Of a stretch of 64,000 nucleotides of DNA, positions 33,019 through 41,890 are shown one piece after another. A program made the position numbers and the translations under genes. Under the pieces are notes generated by a model. The model was not told the origin of the DNA. It did not search any database and saw only the letters and a list, made by a program, of their open reading frames with translations. Every line of letters begins with the position of its first letter. The stretch's first letter is position 1. Origin of the DNA: Sphingomonas tagetis (GTDB taxonomy: Bacteria > Pseudomonadota > Alphaproteobacteria > Sphingomonadales > Sphingomonadaceae); assembly GCF_024211275.1 (NCBI RefSeq), contig NZ_JAMLDX010000003.1:186001-250000 (forward strand). Direction: 5' to 3'.

Positions 33019-33779
33019 TGGCCGAGGCGCTGCCACGCACGCCTTCGTTCCGGCTCGACGGCAAGCGCGCGCTCGTCACCGGGGCGGGGCGGGGGATCGG
33101 CCTCGCCGCTGCCGCAGCGCTGGCCGAGGCCGGCGCAGAGGTGACGCTGGTGGCGCGCTCGGCCGACGAAATCGAAGCGGCGGCGCAGGCGATCGGCGAC
33201 ACCGCTCGCGCGGCCGTGCTCGACGTATCCGATCTGAACGCGGTCGCCGCGTTTTTCGCCGAGCGCGACCCGTTCGACATCCTCGTCAACAATGCCGGGA
33301 CCAACCGGCCCAAGCCGATGTGGGACGCCAGCGAAGCGGATTACGATGCGGTCATGGACCTCAACGTCAAATCCGCCTTCTTCGTGGCGCAGGCGTGCGC
33401 GCGGCGGCTCATTGTCGCGGGAAGCGGGGGCAGCCTGATCCACATGGGATCACAGATGGGCCATGTCGGCGGCCCGAACCGCAGCCTCTATTGCGCATCG
33501 AAATGGGCGCTGGAGGGGATGAACAAGGCCTTCGCGCTCGATCTCGCCGCGCATGGCGTCCGCTCGAACACGATCGCGCCGACCTTCATCGAGACGCCGA
33601 TGACCAGACCGTTCTTCGAGGATCCCGCGTTCCGCGACAACGTGCTCGCCAGGATCAAGCTCGGCCGGCTTGGCCGGGTCGAGGACCTGATGGGCGCGGT
33701 CGTCTTTCTCGCTTCCGATGCGTCAGCGCTGATGACGGGCACCAGCCTGGTCGTCGATGGCGGCTGGACCGCCGACTAG
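33018..33779 (+). CDS. Short-chain dehydrogenase/reductase
   Basis: 253 residues. Its ATG overlaps the upstream TAA by one base. TGAGRGIG cofactor motif, NNAG, catalytic YCASK and NTIAPTFI are intact. The pairing with an HpsN-like dehydrogenase suggests consecutive oxidations of a diol or sugar-like side chain; this is inference. It converges on the cupin gene at 33801. Confidence 0.88.
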   Translation: MAEALPRTPSFRLDGKRALVTGAGRGIGLAAAAALAEAGAEVTLVARSADEIEAAAQAIGDTARAAVLDVSDLNAVAAFFAERDPFDILVNNAGTNRPKPMWDASEADYDAVMDLNVKSAFFVAQACARRLIVAGSGGSLIHMGSQMGHVGGPNRSLYCASKWALEGMNKAFALDLAAHGVRSNTIAPTFIETPMTRPFFEDPAFRDNVLARIKLGRLGRVEDLMGAVVFLASDASALMTGTSLVVDGGWTAD

Positions 33780-33800
33780 CGGCCCAGCTGAAACGTTCGG

Positions 33801-34388
33801 TCATCCGACCGGCGGCTTGGGCGGTGTGCCCAGCAGGCTGCGCAGTTCGGGGTCATAGTCACCGTCCAGCAGCACGAAGCAGATGCGCGCATTGGTTTCG
33901 CTACGGTTTTCCCAGCCGTGGTTGGTGCCGACCTGCACGACCACATCCCCGGGACCCAGCACGCGCTCGCCTTCTTCCATGATCAGCACGAGTTCGCCTT
34001 CGATCATGATGCCGAAGTCGATCGATTCGGTGCGGTGCATGAAGGCGTGCTTCCAGTTGTCCCGCGACGGCACCGCGTCTTCCGAGCCGACCGACTTGAA
34101 GTGCTCGACGATCTCTTCGTAGCTCAGCTTGCTGGCCTTGTCCCCGGCGGGGTCGAAATCGTGCATGCGGATGCGCACGCCGCCGCGCGGCGGCGGATGG
34201 TTCAGGAAATCCTCATTGTCCTGCATGTGCCGCGACACCGTGACGGGCACCTGCTTCTCGTTCCAGATCTCGTAGAACGTCGTCAGGAACTTCGGGTTGG
34301 GATAGGTACGTGGGGCGGCATCCGAGATGATGATCGCCTTGCCGGTTTCATCATGGCCGGTAACGATGACTTTGGGTTCGCGAGGCAT
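33801..34388 (-). CDS. Cupin-domain protein, paralogue of the 30057 cupin
   Basis: 195 residues from ATG 34388. The N-terminus (VIVTGHDETGKAI) and the cupin core (FMHRTESIDFGIMIEGE, VVVQVGTNHGWEN) parallel those of the other cupin. An additional charged segment at about 50-95 (GGVRIRMHDFDPAGDKAS) is unique to this copy. It is monocistronic, divergent from the cyclase-VOC-methyltransferase-GH79 operon. The role is unknown; two related cupins in one catabolic island may act on successive or alternative substrates. Confidence 0.77.
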   Translation of the reverse strand: MPREPKVIVTGHDETGKAIIISDAAPRTYPNPKFLTTFYEIWNEKQVPVTVSRHMQDNEDFLNHPPPRGGVRIRMHDFDPAGDKASKLSYEEIVEHFKSVGSEDAVPSRDNWKHAFMHRTESIDFGIMIEGELVLIMEEGERVLGPGDVVVQVGTNHGWENRSETNARICFVLLDGDYDPELRSLLGTPPKPPVG

Positions 34389-34569
34389 GCGGCAGTCCAG
34401 TTCGAGAATGTCGGGAAGCGCAACTGCTAGGGCGCGCCGCGGGCGGGGAGAAATTCATTCCAGCGGATGATCGGGTTCGCGCACATGAATATGACCCGGG
34501 GGTGCTTGCGGTGGTAATGCTTCGGCGCGCTGGCCGATCTGGCCCTGCGTGCGAACCGGGGAAAGCTGC
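34389..34569. promoter_or_regulatory. Divergent intergenic region, cupin / cyclase operon
   Basis: This 181-base region has no credible gene. It holds GATGATCGGG near 34466-34475, similar to the flank of the 27286 site, but no CTATCG core. GGGGAAAG 7 bases before ATG 34570 is the only evident ribosome-binding site. Confidence 0.35.
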
Positions 34570-35370
34570 ATGCCGCGCCGTTACGTCGATCTTTCGATGA
34601 CTCTTTCGAACGACGTGGTCAGCGACCCGCCGTTCCTGAAACCGCATATCACCTACGAAACGCACGCCGACACGCGCCAGGAACTGGTCGATTTCTTCCC
34701 CGGCTGCGACATCGACGGCATGCATGGCGGCGATCCGTTCTGCGCCGCCGAATGGGTCAAGCTGACGACGCACAGCGGCACGCATGTCGATGCGCCGTGG
34801 CACTATCATCCGACTCAGGATGCCGCGCTCGAAGGCGGTTCGCGTCCGGCGCAGACGATCGACCAGATGCCGCTCGAATGGTTCTTCAACCCCGGCGTCA
34901 AGCTCGACTTTCGTGATCGTCCCGATGGGCATGTCGTGAGCGCGGCCGAGGTCGAGGCGGAACTCGAGCGCATCGGCCATGAACTCCAGCCGCTCGACAT
35001 CGTCGTCGTCAACACCGCGGCCGGGATGGCGCTCGCCAACCGCGACCCCGCCTATGTCAGCCGCGGCGCGGGGGTCGGTTACGAGGCGACGATGTACCTG
35101 CTCGAACGCGGCGTTCGCGTGACCGGCACCGACGCGTGGAGCTGGGACGCGCCGTTCAGCTACACCGCCGAAAAGGTCAAGGCGACCAACGATCCCAAGC
35201 TGATCTGGGAAGGGCACCGCGCCGGCGTCGATATCGGCTACTGCCACATCGAGAAGATGCACAATCTCGAGGCGATCCCGGCGACTGGCTTCATGATCAG
35301 CTGTTTCCCGCACAAGATCGAGGGCGCCAGCGCCGGCTGGACGCGCGCGGTCGCGATCTTCGAGGAATAG
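34570..35370 (+). CDS. Cyclase-family metal-dependent hydrolase (kynurenine formamidase-like fold)
   Basis: 266 residues from ATG 34570 (GGGGAAAG upstream); an earlier in-frame GTG at 34549 is less likely. The family motif HxGTHxDxPxH is present as HSGTHVDAPWH near residue 70. The C-terminal part has GTDAWSWDAPF. Members hydrolyse amides, lactones or esters with bound zinc or manganese. It heads an operon cyclase-VOC-O-methyltransferase-GH79. In the catabolic context it could open a lactone produced after ring cleavage. Confidence 0.82.
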   Translation: MPRRYVDLSMTLSNDVVSDPPFLKPHITYETHADTRQELVDFFPGCDIDGMHGGDPFCAAEWVKLTTHSGTHVDAPWHYHPTQDAALEGGSRPAQTIDQMPLEWFFNPGVKLDFRDRPDGHVVSAAEVEAELERIGHELQPLDIVVVNTAAGMALANRDPAYVSRGAGVGYEATMYLLERGVRVTGTDAWSWDAPFSYTAEKVKATNDPKLIWEGHRAGVDIGYCHIEKMHNLEAIPATGFMISCFPHKIEGASAGWTRAVAIFEE

Positions 35371-35374
35371 GCGA

Positions 35375-35782
35375 ATGGCCGACTTCACCTTCCACCATGG
35401 CGGCGTCTCGGTCCCCAGCCTTGACGATGCGATCGACTGGTATGGGCGCGTGCTCGGTTTCGAGCTCGAACGCAGCTTCTATATCACCGAAGCGCGCAGC
35501 AAGACCGCGATGGTACGCAAGGGGCAGCTGCGCTTCGAGCTGTTCGAGGTGGAGGATGCGGCGCCCTTGCCCGACGAACGGCGCCATCCGCCCAGCGATA
35601 TCAGGACCCACGGCAACAAGCATGTCGCGTTCCGTATCGCCGATCTCGACGCCTTTCTCGACGAGATGCGTGCCAAGGATGCGGACATCGCCTTCGTGGT
35701 GCGCCAGGCCTATGGCGCGGGCTGCTTCATTCGCGATTGCGCGGGCAATCTGATCGAGTTCGTGGAGGAGCCTGCGGCATGA
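35375..35782 (+). CDS. Small VOC-family (glyoxalase-like) protein
   Basis: 135 residues, a single VOC domain (FHHGGVSVPSLDDAIDWYGR, VAFRIADLDAFLDEM, FIRDCAGNLIEFVEE). The N-terminal HHGG and the C-terminal EFVE provide metal-ligand candidates. It starts 5 bases after the cyclase stop, and its own stop overlaps the methyltransferase start (ATGA). It may be an isomerase, epimerase or lyase; the reaction cannot be assigned. Confidence 0.78.
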   Translation: MADFTFHHGGVSVPSLDDAIDWYGRVLGFELERSFYITEARSKTAMVRKGQLRFELFEVEDAAPLPDERRHPPSDIRTHGNKHVAFRIADLDAFLDEMRAKDADIAFVVRQAYGAGCFIRDCAGNLIEFVEEPAA

Positions 35783-36423
35783 TGTTCGATGACCCGAAGG
35801 TGCAGGCGGTGCATCTCGCCTATGAGGTGCGCAACGCGGCCGAGGCCGAGCGCGTCCGCACCGGCGGCGTGTCGGGGGTCGACATCCGCGACGAGCTGCT
35901 GTTGCCGGTCGGCACCGAAGTGGGGCAGTTGCTCCACGCGCTGATCCTCGCGCGCAAGCCGCGGCGCATCCTCGAGCTCGGCACCAGCTATGGCTATTCG
36001 ACGCTGTTCCTGGCCGACGCCGCGCGCGCGGTCGGCGGGACCGTCATCACGATGGAGAATGCCGACTACAAACAGGCCGAGTCGCGGCGCCAGATCGCGG
36101 CGGCGGGCCTGTCGGATCATGTCGATTTCCGGCTGGGCGACGCGGTCGCGATGATCGCGGCCGACGACGGGCCGTTCGACGTGGTACTGCTCGACATCTG
36201 GAAGGAGCTGTATCTGCCGTGCTTCGAGGCTTTCTATCCCAGGCTGTCCGAAGAGGCGATCGTCGCCGCCGACAACATGATCTTCCCGCCTCAGGCGCGG
36301 CCTGACGTCCGCGCCTATCGCGAGGCGGTTCGCGCCAAGGGCGACATGCAGCAGGTGCTGCTCCCGGTGGGTTCGGGCGTGGAGCTGGCGGTCAAATGGA
36401 GCGCGGGGAGCGCGAAGCTATGA
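35779..36423 (+). CDS. SAM-dependent O-methyltransferase
   Basis: 214 residues. The class I methyltransferase motif is ILELGTSYGYSTLFLADAA, with an acidic residue at the end of strand 2 (TMENADYKQAE) and LGDAVAMI. FDVVLLDIWKELYLPCFEAF and AADNMIFPPQA resemble the cation-dependent catechol/caffeoyl-CoA O-methyltransferase family. In an aromatic island it probably methylates a catecholic hydroxyl, either for detoxification or as part of the route. It is coupled to the VOC gene. Confidence 0.83.
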   Translation: MMFDDPKVQAVHLAYEVRNAAEAERVRTGGVSGVDIRDELLLPVGTEVGQLLHALILARKPRRILELGTSYGYSTLFLADAARAVGGTVITMENADYKQAESRRQIAAAGLSDHVDFRLGDAVAMIAADDGPFDVVLLDIWKELYLPCFEAFYPRLSEEAIVAADNMIFPPQARPDVRAYREAVRAKGDMQQVLLPVGSGVELAVKWSAGSAKL

Positions 36424-36433
36424 CGGCCTCGTC

Positions 36434-37978
36434 ATGACGGTGCGGTCCCGGCTGATGCTGACGGGTTGCGCGAGTCTCGTGCTGGCGGCCTGCGCTACGA
36501 CTCCGGGGGGATCCGGGCAATTGCGCCAGCCTTCGGTGCTGTCCGGCTTGACTAAAATCGCGGAAGTCGATCGCCGTTATCAGTCCTACAATATAGAGAT
36601 GGTGCAGGTCACCGGTGGCCGTTTCTGGGCGCCCTATGGCGGACCGGCCGGCGAGACGCACCGCTATCTTCCGCCCGTCGATCTGGCCTCGCCGCGGCTG
36701 CGCGCGCTCGCCTCGCATCTCGCGCCTGCCTATCTGCGCGTCAGCGGCACCTGGGCGAACTCCACCTATGTCGCGCTCGAAGGCGAGGTCGTCGCCACGC
36801 CGCCGCCGGGCTTCGGACAAGTGCTGACGGGCAGCCAATGGCGCGGCGTGATCGATTTCGCCAAGGCAGCCGATGCGCCGATCGTCACCAGTTTCACCGC
36901 CAGCGCCGGAGCGCGCGACCGCAACGGCCAGTGGACATCAACGCAGGCCGACCGCCTGTTGCGGCTGACCCAAGCAGTCGGTGGCCGGCTGCATGCGGCC
37001 GAGTTCATCAACGAGCCGTCGCTGGTGGTCCCCGGCGGCTTGCCGCGTGATTATGGCAGCGCCGCCTATGCACGCGATTTCGCCGTCTTTGCGAAATGGG
37101 CGAACAAGCGCGCGCCGGACATGCTGCTGCTCGGCCCCGGAAATCTGGGCGAGGAGACGGTCGATCCCGGCATCGCGGCAAAGTTGATGGCGCCCGGCGG
37201 GGCGATGAAATCGGAATTGCTGCTGGCGGCGACCGGTCCGCGGCTCGACGCGGTCTCGTGGCATTTCTACGGGGCCGTTTCGCCCCGCTGTGGGGGCGGC
37301 AACGGCCTGTCGTCGCGCGACGCCGCCCTGACACCGGAATGGCTCGACCGCACGCTGATCGAGGCCGATGCGATGACCGTGCTGCGCGACCGGCTGGCGC
37401 CGGGCAAGCCGCTCTGGCTGACCGAGACCGCGCAGGCCGCGTGCGGCGGAAGCCCATGGGCGGCGGGGTTTCGCGACACGTTCCGCTATCTGAACCAGCT
37501 CGGCGCGCTGGCGCAGCGCGGGGTCAAGGTGGTCATCCACAATACGCTCGCGGCTTCTGAATATGGGCTGGCCGATCCCGCGACGCTCGAGCCGCGCCCG
37601 AATTACTGGGGCGCGGTGCTGTGGCGGCGCATCATGGGTCCGGTGGTGCTGGCATCGCCCGCCGGCGTTCAGGGCAAGCTACGCTCGTTCGCGCATTGCG
37701 CCCCGGCGATGAATGGCGGGGTGGGGCTCTTGCTAATCAATGCCGGTGAGAGCGAGCAGGTGTTCCGCGCCGGTGCGGCGGGGGAGCGCTGGATCATGAC
37801 GGCAGCGAATCTCGATACCGGTCAGGTCAGCGTCAATGGCGTGCCGCCCGCGCTATCGCCTGACGGGTCGATCACCGGTCTGGGCGCAGCGCGCTTCGTG
37901 GACGAGATTGCCGTGCCGGCACGCTCGGTCGTCTTCGCCTCGGTCGCCGCCAACAACCCGCACTGCCGGCGTCGCTGA
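36434..37978 (+). CDS. GH79-family (heparanase/beta-glucuronidase-like) lipoprotein
   Basis: 514 residues. Lipoprotein signal with lipobox LAAC (C20). The (beta/alpha)8 core carries acid/base E194 in FINEPS and nucleophile E331 in LWLTETAQAACGG, the latter resembling the heparanase-type GETSSAYGGG pattern. A C-terminal beta domain follows (about 430-514). GH79 enzymes release beta-glucuronic acid or its methyl ether; some relatives act on flavone glucuronides. It follows the methyltransferase by 10 bases and extends the glycoside theme (GH106, GH1, GH79) into the aromatic island. It converges on the second ring-cleavage-type gene. Confidence 0.78.
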   Translation: MTVRSRLMLTGCASLVLAACATTPGGSGQLRQPSVLSGLTKIAEVDRRYQSYNIEMVQVTGGRFWAPYGGPAGETHRYLPPVDLASPRLRALASHLAPAYLRVSGTWANSTYVALEGEVVATPPPGFGQVLTGSQWRGVIDFAKAADAPIVTSFTASAGARDRNGQWTSTQADRLLRLTQAVGGRLHAAEFINEPSLVVPGGLPRDYGSAAYARDFAVFAKWANKRAPDMLLLGPGNLGEETVDPGIAAKLMAPGGAMKSELLLAATGPRLDAVSWHFYGAVSPRCGGGNGLSSRDAALTPEWLDRTLIEADAMTVLRDRLAPGKPLWLTETAQAACGGSPWAAGFRDTFRYLNQLGALAQRGVKVVIHNTLAASEYGLADPATLEPRPNYWGAVLWRRIMGPVVLASPAGVQGKLRSFAHCAPAMNGGVGLLLINAGESEQVFRAGAAGERWIMTAANLDTGQVSVNGVPPALSPDGSITGLGAARFVDEIAVPARSVVFASVAANNPHCRRR

Positions 37979-37995
37979 CCTTCCCGCACGCGGCG

Positions 37996-39066
37996 TCAGA
38001 TCGCGTGCTCGTCGTCCTGCGTGAGTTCGGCGAGCTTGCCGCCGATCGGCCGCTTGCCGGGCTTGTCCTTGCGGTAGGCGTCGAAGCTCTTGCGGTCGAG
38101 GTCGAACGCCATGTCCCAAGGGATGTCGTTGCCGCGGAAGATCTTTGGCGCGTTGTTCGACCAGAGCAGACTGCCGAAGCGGAAATCCCATGCGCGCGGG
38201 ACCCAATTGTCGTCGAGATAGTCGGTGTCGGCGTGATATTCGGCCTCGCCGGCATGGCCCGGAATGTCGCAATAATAATAGATCGCGCTGGTCGCGCGGT
38301 GGCGCGAGATGCCGCCCGAGCTGTTCATGCTGCTGTTCACCCAGCCCTTTTCTTCCATCCGATTGGCGCCGAGCATCACCTCGTCGATATCGTCGCAGCC
38401 AAAGGCGATGTGCATGAACTTGAAGTGATCCGGCGCAATCGGCAGGTCGCAATTCACCCAGAAGATCGAATGGTGCTCGTTGGTGCCATCGGCGCGCGCG
38501 AACAGCCCCGTGCCCTTGCTGTGATCGGTGTAGCGAAAGCCGAGATGCCGATCATAGAATTCGAAGCTGCCGATATAATCGCGGCTGAAGAAGACGACAT
38601 GGTTGATCGTCTTGGGGATCGCCTTATGCCGCCAGATGCGGTGCTGGTTGAAGCGCGGATGGTGGGTCGGCGTGTTGACCGGGCTGGCGGCGCTGACGAA
38701 CGGCCGTTTGGTCCACAGCCGCAATGCGATCGGCTGGCCGTCAGGACAGACGCAGCGCACCGTGCCGTCGGCGTCGCGCGCCACGGCGACCTCGGTCGCG
38801 AGGCTCGCGGCATAGCGGTCGAGCGCGGCCTGATCGGCGACACCCCAAATGGTTTCCTTGAGGCCGTCGCCGGGGAAGGGGTCGGGCGAGGGCAGGCGCG
38901 CGTCGCCATGCCGATACAGGATCACGCGACTGCCCGATGGCAGGCGGAACACCGCTTCGCGATCATCCGCGCTTTCCAGCGTCAGGCCGAAATCGGTCCA
39001 GAAGCGCTGGTGTTCGGCCAGATCGCCGACCCCGAAAACGGCCGATTCGACGCCGATGATGCTCAT
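37996..39066 (-). CDS. Two-domain VOC protein, second extradiol dioxygenase-like enzyme
   Basis: 356 residues from ATG 39066. The N-terminal VOC module (1-120) is joined by a spacer to a C-terminal module with the metal triad H156 (INHVVFFS), H219 (FMHIAF) and E276 (EAEYHADTD). The C-terminal tail (about 290-356) is longer than in the 26311 protein. It is monocistronic, with its own CTATCG-type palindrome about 80 bases upstream. It is probably a ring-cleavage dioxygenase for a different substrate or step; the similarity between the copies is moderate. Confidence 0.78.
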   Translation of the reverse strand: MSIIGVESAVFGVGDLAEHQRFWTDFGLTLESADDREAVFRLPSGSRVILYRHGDARLPSPDPFPGDGLKETIWGVADQAALDRYAASLATEVAVARDADGTVRCVCPDGQPIALRLWTKRPFVSAASPVNTPTHHPRFNQHRIWRHKAIPKTINHVVFFSRDYIGSFEFYDRHLGFRYTDHSKGTGLFARADGTNEHHSIFWVNCDLPIAPDHFKFMHIAFGCDDIDEVMLGANRMEEKGWVNSSMNSSGGISRHRATSAIYYYCDIPGHAGEAEYHADTDYLDDNWVPRAWDFRFGSLLWSNNAPKIFRGNDIPWDMAFDLDRKSFDAYRKDKPGKRPIGGKLAELTQDDEHAI

Positions 39067-39146
39067 GCAAAGTCCCCGATATCCTGTTCGGGGCCGAAAA
39101 TGCCGTGCGCACCGCGCCGGCAAAAACATATTCGATGGGTCCGCGC

Positions 39147-39165
39147 CTATCGGCAACGGCGATAG
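39147..39165. promoter_or_regulatory. Palindromic CTATCG-N7-CGATAG site (candidate LysR operator)
   Basis: A perfect 6+7+6 palindrome, 81 bases upstream of the second dioxygenase start. Its inner part reads ATC-N9-GAT, the core spacing described for NodD-type LysR binding sites. A NodD-like LysR gene lies 4 kb away. Related sites are at 27286, 31593 and 44320. Confidence 0.5.
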
Positions 39166-39175
39166 TTGCCGGACT

Positions 39176-39400
39176 CTATTTGCGGAACAGCATCGTCAGC
39201 AGGAACCAGATCGTCCGCGCGTCGAGCAGCTTCAACGCTTGGCGCGCCTGAGCCGGGGTGAGCTTGGCGACCATCGGCATCGCGCCGAAGATCTTGCCGC
39301 GAATGACCAGATCGCTGCCGTCGCGTTCGATCCGGCGGATCGTCATCAGTTCGTTGTTCTGCGCGTCGATGACGGTCGCGCCCGTCTTTGTCTTTGCCAT
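39176..39400 (-). CDS. Small conserved-looking protein, function unknown
   Basis: 74 residues. Its ATG (39400) overlaps the stop of the upstream flavoenzyme by one base (TGATG), which supports a real, coupled gene. The N-terminal half looks like a small beta barrel (ATVIDAQNNELMTIRRIERD, DLVIRGKIFGAMPMVAKL). The C-terminal half is helical and hydrophobic (ARTIWFLLTMLFRK). It might be a small accessory subunit of the flavoenzyme. I do not recognise the family. Confidence 0.65.
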   Translation of the reverse strand: MAKTKTGATVIDAQNNELMTIRRIERDGSDLVIRGKIFGAMPMVAKLTPAQARQALKLLDARTIWFLLTMLFRK

Positions 39401-40983
39401 CAGACCGACCCTCCGCAGACCTTGTCGTAATCGATATCCAGATCGTCCATCATCTGGATCGCGGTCGCGCGGCCCGCGCCGAACACGCCGCCGCCCGGGT
39501 GCATGAATGGGCCGACCAGATACAGCCCCTCGATCTCCGGCACGCGCAGCGACCCCAGGTCGGGCGTCGGGCGATGCCCCACCGTCTGGTAGAAGAACGG
39601 CGCGCAGCCATGAATGTCGCCCTTGACGAAGCTCGCCGGGCTGTCGCGTTCATGATCGACCGGCGAGCGGACCAGCCGCCCGGTGATGTTGTCGTCGGTC
39701 AGGTTGGAATAGAATTTGCGGTACTGGGCGAGCGCCTTGTCCGAATATTCTTCCTTCTTCTCGTCCCACGCGGCACTGCCGCCGTCGTGTAGGTCATAGG
39801 GCGCGAAGTTGACGCCATAGAAGACGCCGGCCCCGGCCGGGGCGCGGCTGGGATCGAAGATCGTGTTGTCGCCGCCCGCGATCAGCCGCTCGCTGACCTC
39901 GCCGCGTTGCAGCTTGTCATATTCCAGCAGCATGTCGCGCACGGTGTAGAAGTCCATCAGCTCGGTCATCATCGCATTGGTTTCGTTGCCCGCCTTGAGC
40001 TTGAGCTGCTCCCTGAGCGTCAGATGCGTGAGATTGATCGAGAAGGTCGATGGCGTGACGCGTTCGGCACGCTCGAGCACCGGTTCCGGCGTTTCGGCGA
40101 CGAACTTGCGCAGCACATGCGGATGGATCGCGCCGATCACCCCGTCCTTCGCCATGAACTGCTCGCCATCGGTCAGCTCCAGCCCGACCGCCTTGCCCGA
40201 CGAGACGATCACGCGGCGCACCTCGGCATTGCAGCGTACTTCGCCGCCCCAATGCTCGATCGCGCGCACCAGCGACTTGGACAGCTCACCCGATCCGCCG
40301 CGCGGCATCGAACAGCCATAGGTGTGGATGATCCCCGGCATCAGGAACGCGCCCATGCCGGTGCCCAATTCCTCCGGCAGCTGAAGATTCTCGGTCACCA
40401 TCCGCACGATGTGGATCTTGAGCAGGTCGCTCTCGAAATACTGGTTGACCACGTCGAGTGCGCTGCGCTGCATGACGTCGAGCAGGAAGCGCCCCTCGCT
40501 CGACTGATCCATCATCGCGACGAACGCGCCCATGGGGAAGGGCGGAGCATAGAGTCCCGACATGAACATCGGAATCGCCGCCATGCTCGCGCCGGCGAAC
40601 TTGCGATAGGCCTCGGCGTCCTTTTCCGAGAATTGCGCGATACCCTCGCAGGTGCGGTCGAGATCCTTCCAGCTCAGCACCCTGGTGCCGTCCTCCCACA
40701 CGCTGGCATGCGGCAGCTCGGGATAGATGTAGTCGAGGCCGAACTTGCCGAGCAGGCCCAGCTCGTCATTGCGCAGCATCGGATTGCCCTGGATCATGAT
40801 GTGCACATTGCTGTGCTCGTCATGCCAAAAGCCGGGCTGGATCAATTCGCGCGTCGACACGCCGCCGCCGAAATGCGGCTTCCGTTCGAGCACCAGCACC
40901 TTCTTGCCCGCCTTGGCCAGATAGGCGGCGGCGGTCAGGCCGTTATGGCCCGCGCCCATCACGACGACGTCATAGCGGCTCAT
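39400..40983 (-). CDS. Phytoene desaturase-like NAD(P)/FAD-dependent oxidoreductase
   Basis: 527 residues from ATG 40983, overlapping the upstream SDR stop (ATGA). N-terminal FAD Rossmann motif [20 protein letters not shown] with [15 protein letters not shown]-terminal [23 protein letters not shown] completes the CrtI/amine-oxidase-like fold. No carotenoid genes are nearby. The location after an SDR in the catabolic island suggests dehydrogenation of a cyclic or side-chain C-C bond of the substrate. The order is SDR, flavoenzyme, 74-residue protein, all overlapping. Confidence 0.83.
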   Translation of the reverse strand: MSRYDVVVMGAGHNGLTAAAYLAKAGKKVLVLERKPHFGGGVSTRELIQPGFWHDEHSNVHIMIQGNPMLRNDELGLLGKFGLDYIYPELPHASVWEDGTRVLSWKDLDRTCEGIAQFSEKDAEAYRKFAGASMAAIPMFMSGLYAPPFPMGAFVAMMDQSSEGRFLLDVMQRSALDVVNQYFESDLLKIHIVRMVTENLQLPEELGTGMGAFLMPGIIHTYGCSMPRGGSGELSKSLVRAIEHWGGEVRCNAEVRRVIVSSGKAVGLELTDGEQFMAKDGVIGAIHPHVLRKFVAETPEPVLERAERVTPSTFSINLTHLTLREQLKLKAGNETNAMMTELMDFYTVRDMLLEYDKLQRGEVSERLIAGGDNTIFDPSRAPAGAGVFYGVNFAPYDLHDGGSAAWDEKKEEYSDKALAQYRKFYSNLTDDNITGRLVRSPVDHERDSPASFVKGDIHGCAPFFYQTVGHRPTPDLGSLRVPEIEGLYLVGPFMHPGGGVFGAGRATAIQMMDDLDIDYDKVCGGSV

Positions 40984-41786
40984 ACATGCTCTCCGAAGAA
41001 CTGGCGAAACTGGTCGATGCCCGGCACGTGGCTGGCGCAACCGCCGTCACACACCAGCAGCTGACCGGTGATGTTGCGCGCGGCGTCGCTGGCGAGAAAG
41101 GCGATGGCCTCGGCGATGTCGTCGGGTTCGCCGAGCCGGTCCCGCAGCGTCTCGGCCTCGACCGCTGCGCGCAGCTGGGGCGGGAAGGCGGCCTGCAGGG
41201 CGGGCGTCATCGTCATGCCCGGCGCGACCGCGTTGCATCGCACGCCGGCCTTGCCATGGCTGGCGGCGATAGCGCGGGTCAGCTGGATGATCGCCGCCTT
41301 GGACGAGCTGTACGCGGCCTGGATCAAATGGCCCTGCAAGGCGAGGTTGCTCACCGTATTGACGATATTGCCCCGCGTCGCGCGCAGGTGCGGTAGCGCC
41401 GCGCGGCTGGCGACCATCGTCCCGCGCACATTGACGGCATAGGTGCGGTCCCACAGCGCGGTGTCCATCGTCTCGACGTCGCGGTCGGCCTGCGCGATCT
41501 CGGGTCCGAGCAGCGCGGCGTTGTTGCACAGGATGTCGAGCCGGCCGAACGTCCTGACGGTCTGTGCGATCATCGCCTCGACCGAGGCTTCGTCCGCCAG
41601 ATCGAGTGCGAGGCCGACCGCGCCGGGCAGTTCCAACGCGAGTTCGCAGGCGCGGTCGGCGGCGATATCGGCGATCACCACCTGCGCGCCGCGCGCCGAC
41701 ATCAGTTGCGCTGTGGCGAAACCGATCCCGCCCGCGCCGCCGGTCACGATCGCCACCTTGCCGTCGAGGCGGATCGCATCGCCCAT
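40980..41786 (-). CDS. Short-chain dehydrogenase/reductase
   Basis: 268 residues from ATG 41786. TGGAGGIG cofactor motif with DIA after strand 2 (NAD preference likely), CNNAA, catalytic YSSSK and NAVAPGMT are intact. It is the first gene of the SDR-flavoenzyme-74-residue operon, divergent from the HxlR regulator, which may control it. Confidence 0.88.
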   Translation of the reverse strand: MGDAIRLDGKVAIVTGGAGGIGFATAQLMSARGAQVVIADIAADRACELALELPGAVGLALDLADEASVEAMIAQTVRTFGRLDILCNNAALLGPEIAQADRDVETMDTALWDRTYAVNVRGTMVASRAALPHLRATRGNIVNTVSNLALQGHLIQAAYSSSKAAIIQLTRAIAASHGKAGVRCNAVAPGMTMTPALQAAFPPQLRAAVEAETLRDRLGEPDDIAEAIAFLASDAARNITGQLLVCDGGCASHVPGIDQFRQFFGEHV

Positions 41787-41890
41787 CCTGCCGCTCTCCC
41801 GTCTTTACCTTGTCGCGGGGCAGCCTAAGCTCGTCGTGACGATGGACGGAAGACGGCACTTTTTTGTGCCCTCACGGCAGGAGGGGCGGA

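Noticed and set aside
39400-40983. Carotenoid desaturase (crtI)
   Set aside because: Only the generic FAD fold is shared. No crtB, crtY or other carotenoid genes are present, and it overlaps an SDR gene of the catabolic operon.
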